Assembly (NCBI GenBank): GCA_002450295.1
Contig: DJYX01000117.1
Coordinates: 1 to 7,628 of the forward strand
Direction of reading: 5' to 3'
Length of the DNA stretch: 7,628 nucleotides
Source: Deltaproteobacteria bacterium UBA6967
GTDB taxonomy: Bacteria; SAR324; NAC60-12
The number at the start of each line of letters is the position of its first letter. Positions within the stretch are counted from its first letter, which is position 1. Shown in pieces: positions 7,488-7,628 of the stretch. The translations under genes and the position numbers were made by a program. The notes beneath the pieces were generated by a model, which was not told where the DNA came from, made no database searches, and saw only the letters and a list, made by a program, of their open reading frames with translations.

Positions 7488-7516
7488 TGGACATTTATTA
7501 GAGCTTTCTGCATATT
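7488..7516 (+). promoter_or_regulatory. Sigma70-like promoter of selC
   Basis: The -35 box TGGACA (7488-7493, 5 of 6 matches to TTGACA) and the -10 box CATATT (7511-7516, 4 of 6 matches to TATAAT) are separated by exactly 17 nt. The predicted start near 7523 lies 2-3 nt before the mature tRNA end. This gives selC its own promoter between the trkH stop and the tRNA gene. Confidence 0.5.
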
Positions 7517-7525
7517 GCCTTTAAC

Positions 7526-7624
7526 GGAGACGGATGCGTCACTGGTGGGCGCCCCGGACTTCAAACCCGCGTGTATGGCTCTAAAACAGTCATTGGTAGG
7601 TTCGATTCCTACTCGTCTCCGCCA
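7526..7624 (+). tRNA. selC: tRNA-Sec (anticodon UCA), CCA encoded
   Basis: This tRNA is charged with serine, converted to selenocysteine, and delivered by SelB to UGA codons. The acceptor stem is 8 bp (7526-7533 with 7613-7620, last pair G-U), followed by discriminator G and genomic CCA. The D-arm pairs GCGTC (7536-7540) with GGCGC (7548-7552). The anticodon loop CTTCAAA (7559-7565) holds TCA at 7561-7563, flanked as in E. coli tRNA-Sec (GGACTTCAAA). The long variable arm has 6 pairs (7575-7580 with 7588-7593) and a 7-nt loop. The T-arm has 5 pairs (7596-7600 with 7608-7612) and loop TTCGATT. The 8+5 acceptor/T geometry and long variable arm distinguish it from ordinary serine or UGA-reading tryptophan tRNAs. 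Odd: the anticodon stem has mismatches at both ends (A7558-C7566, C7554-C7570), leaving three G-C pairs. No selA, selB or selD is in view. Confidence 0.93.
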
Positions 7625-7628
7625 ATAA

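Noticed and set aside
7470..7530. Read-through of the trkH TGA as a selenocysteine codon, prompted by the nearby selC
   Set aside because: The protein ends at the normal TrkH C-terminus just after the FSPAFWR motif, and the downstream frame runs into the tRNA promoter and gene. There is no visible SECIS-like hairpin.
1..7628. CRISPR arrays, insertion sequences, phage or integrase genes
   Set aside because: No regularly spaced repeats, terminal inverted repeats, transposase or integrase motifs were seen. selC is a known integration site in some bacteria, but the window ends right after it, so this cannot be judged.

Overview
The window is bacterial DNA of intermediate base composition with tightly packed genes: five protein-coding genes complete in the window, one gene cut by the left edge, and one tRNA gene. 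No gene-free stretch reaches 300 bases. The gene set points to an aerobically respiring, selenocysteine-using bacterium, probably Gram-negative: a heme A synthase and a DUF420 oxidase-maturation protein, a Trk potassium transporter, and a selenocysteine tRNA. Nothing here fixes the species. A marine proteobacterium-like lineage (for example SAR324 or a deltaproteobacterial group) would fit, but that is inference.

Left block, 1-2174, plus strand: the C-terminal third of a COX15/CtaA heme A synthase overlaps by 4 bp (ATGA) with a DUF420 (CtaM/YozB-type) membrane protein. A YajR-like MFS transporter without the usual C-terminal soluble domain follows after 9 bp. This looks like the distal end of a cytochrome oxidase biogenesis operon with a transporter attached.

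Middle block, 2342-5969: two genes I do not recognise by name diverge from a 238-bp intergenic region. The minus-strand gene (2342-2977) encodes a 211-residue soluble protein with a helical core and a disordered Ala/Pro/Ser/Thr/Gln tail. The plus-strand gene (3216-5969) encodes a 917-residue soluble protein. I read it as a string of up to four degenerate receiver-like (CheY-like) alpha/beta modules joined by helical and highly charged linkers. Its gene is bracketed by two hairpins built from the same 6-base arm pair (CCGGCA/TGCCGG). This block is the best candidate for undescribed biology.

Right block, 5975-7624, plus strand: a terminator-like hairpin runs straight into the start codon of a TrkH-type potassium transporter gene. 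A sigma70-like promoter with a 17-nt spacer then precedes a tRNA gene whose UCA anticodon, 8-bp acceptor stem and long variable arm identify it as selC, tRNA-Sec. Most genes here lack a convincing Shine-Dalgarno sequence; the DUF420 gene is the exception.
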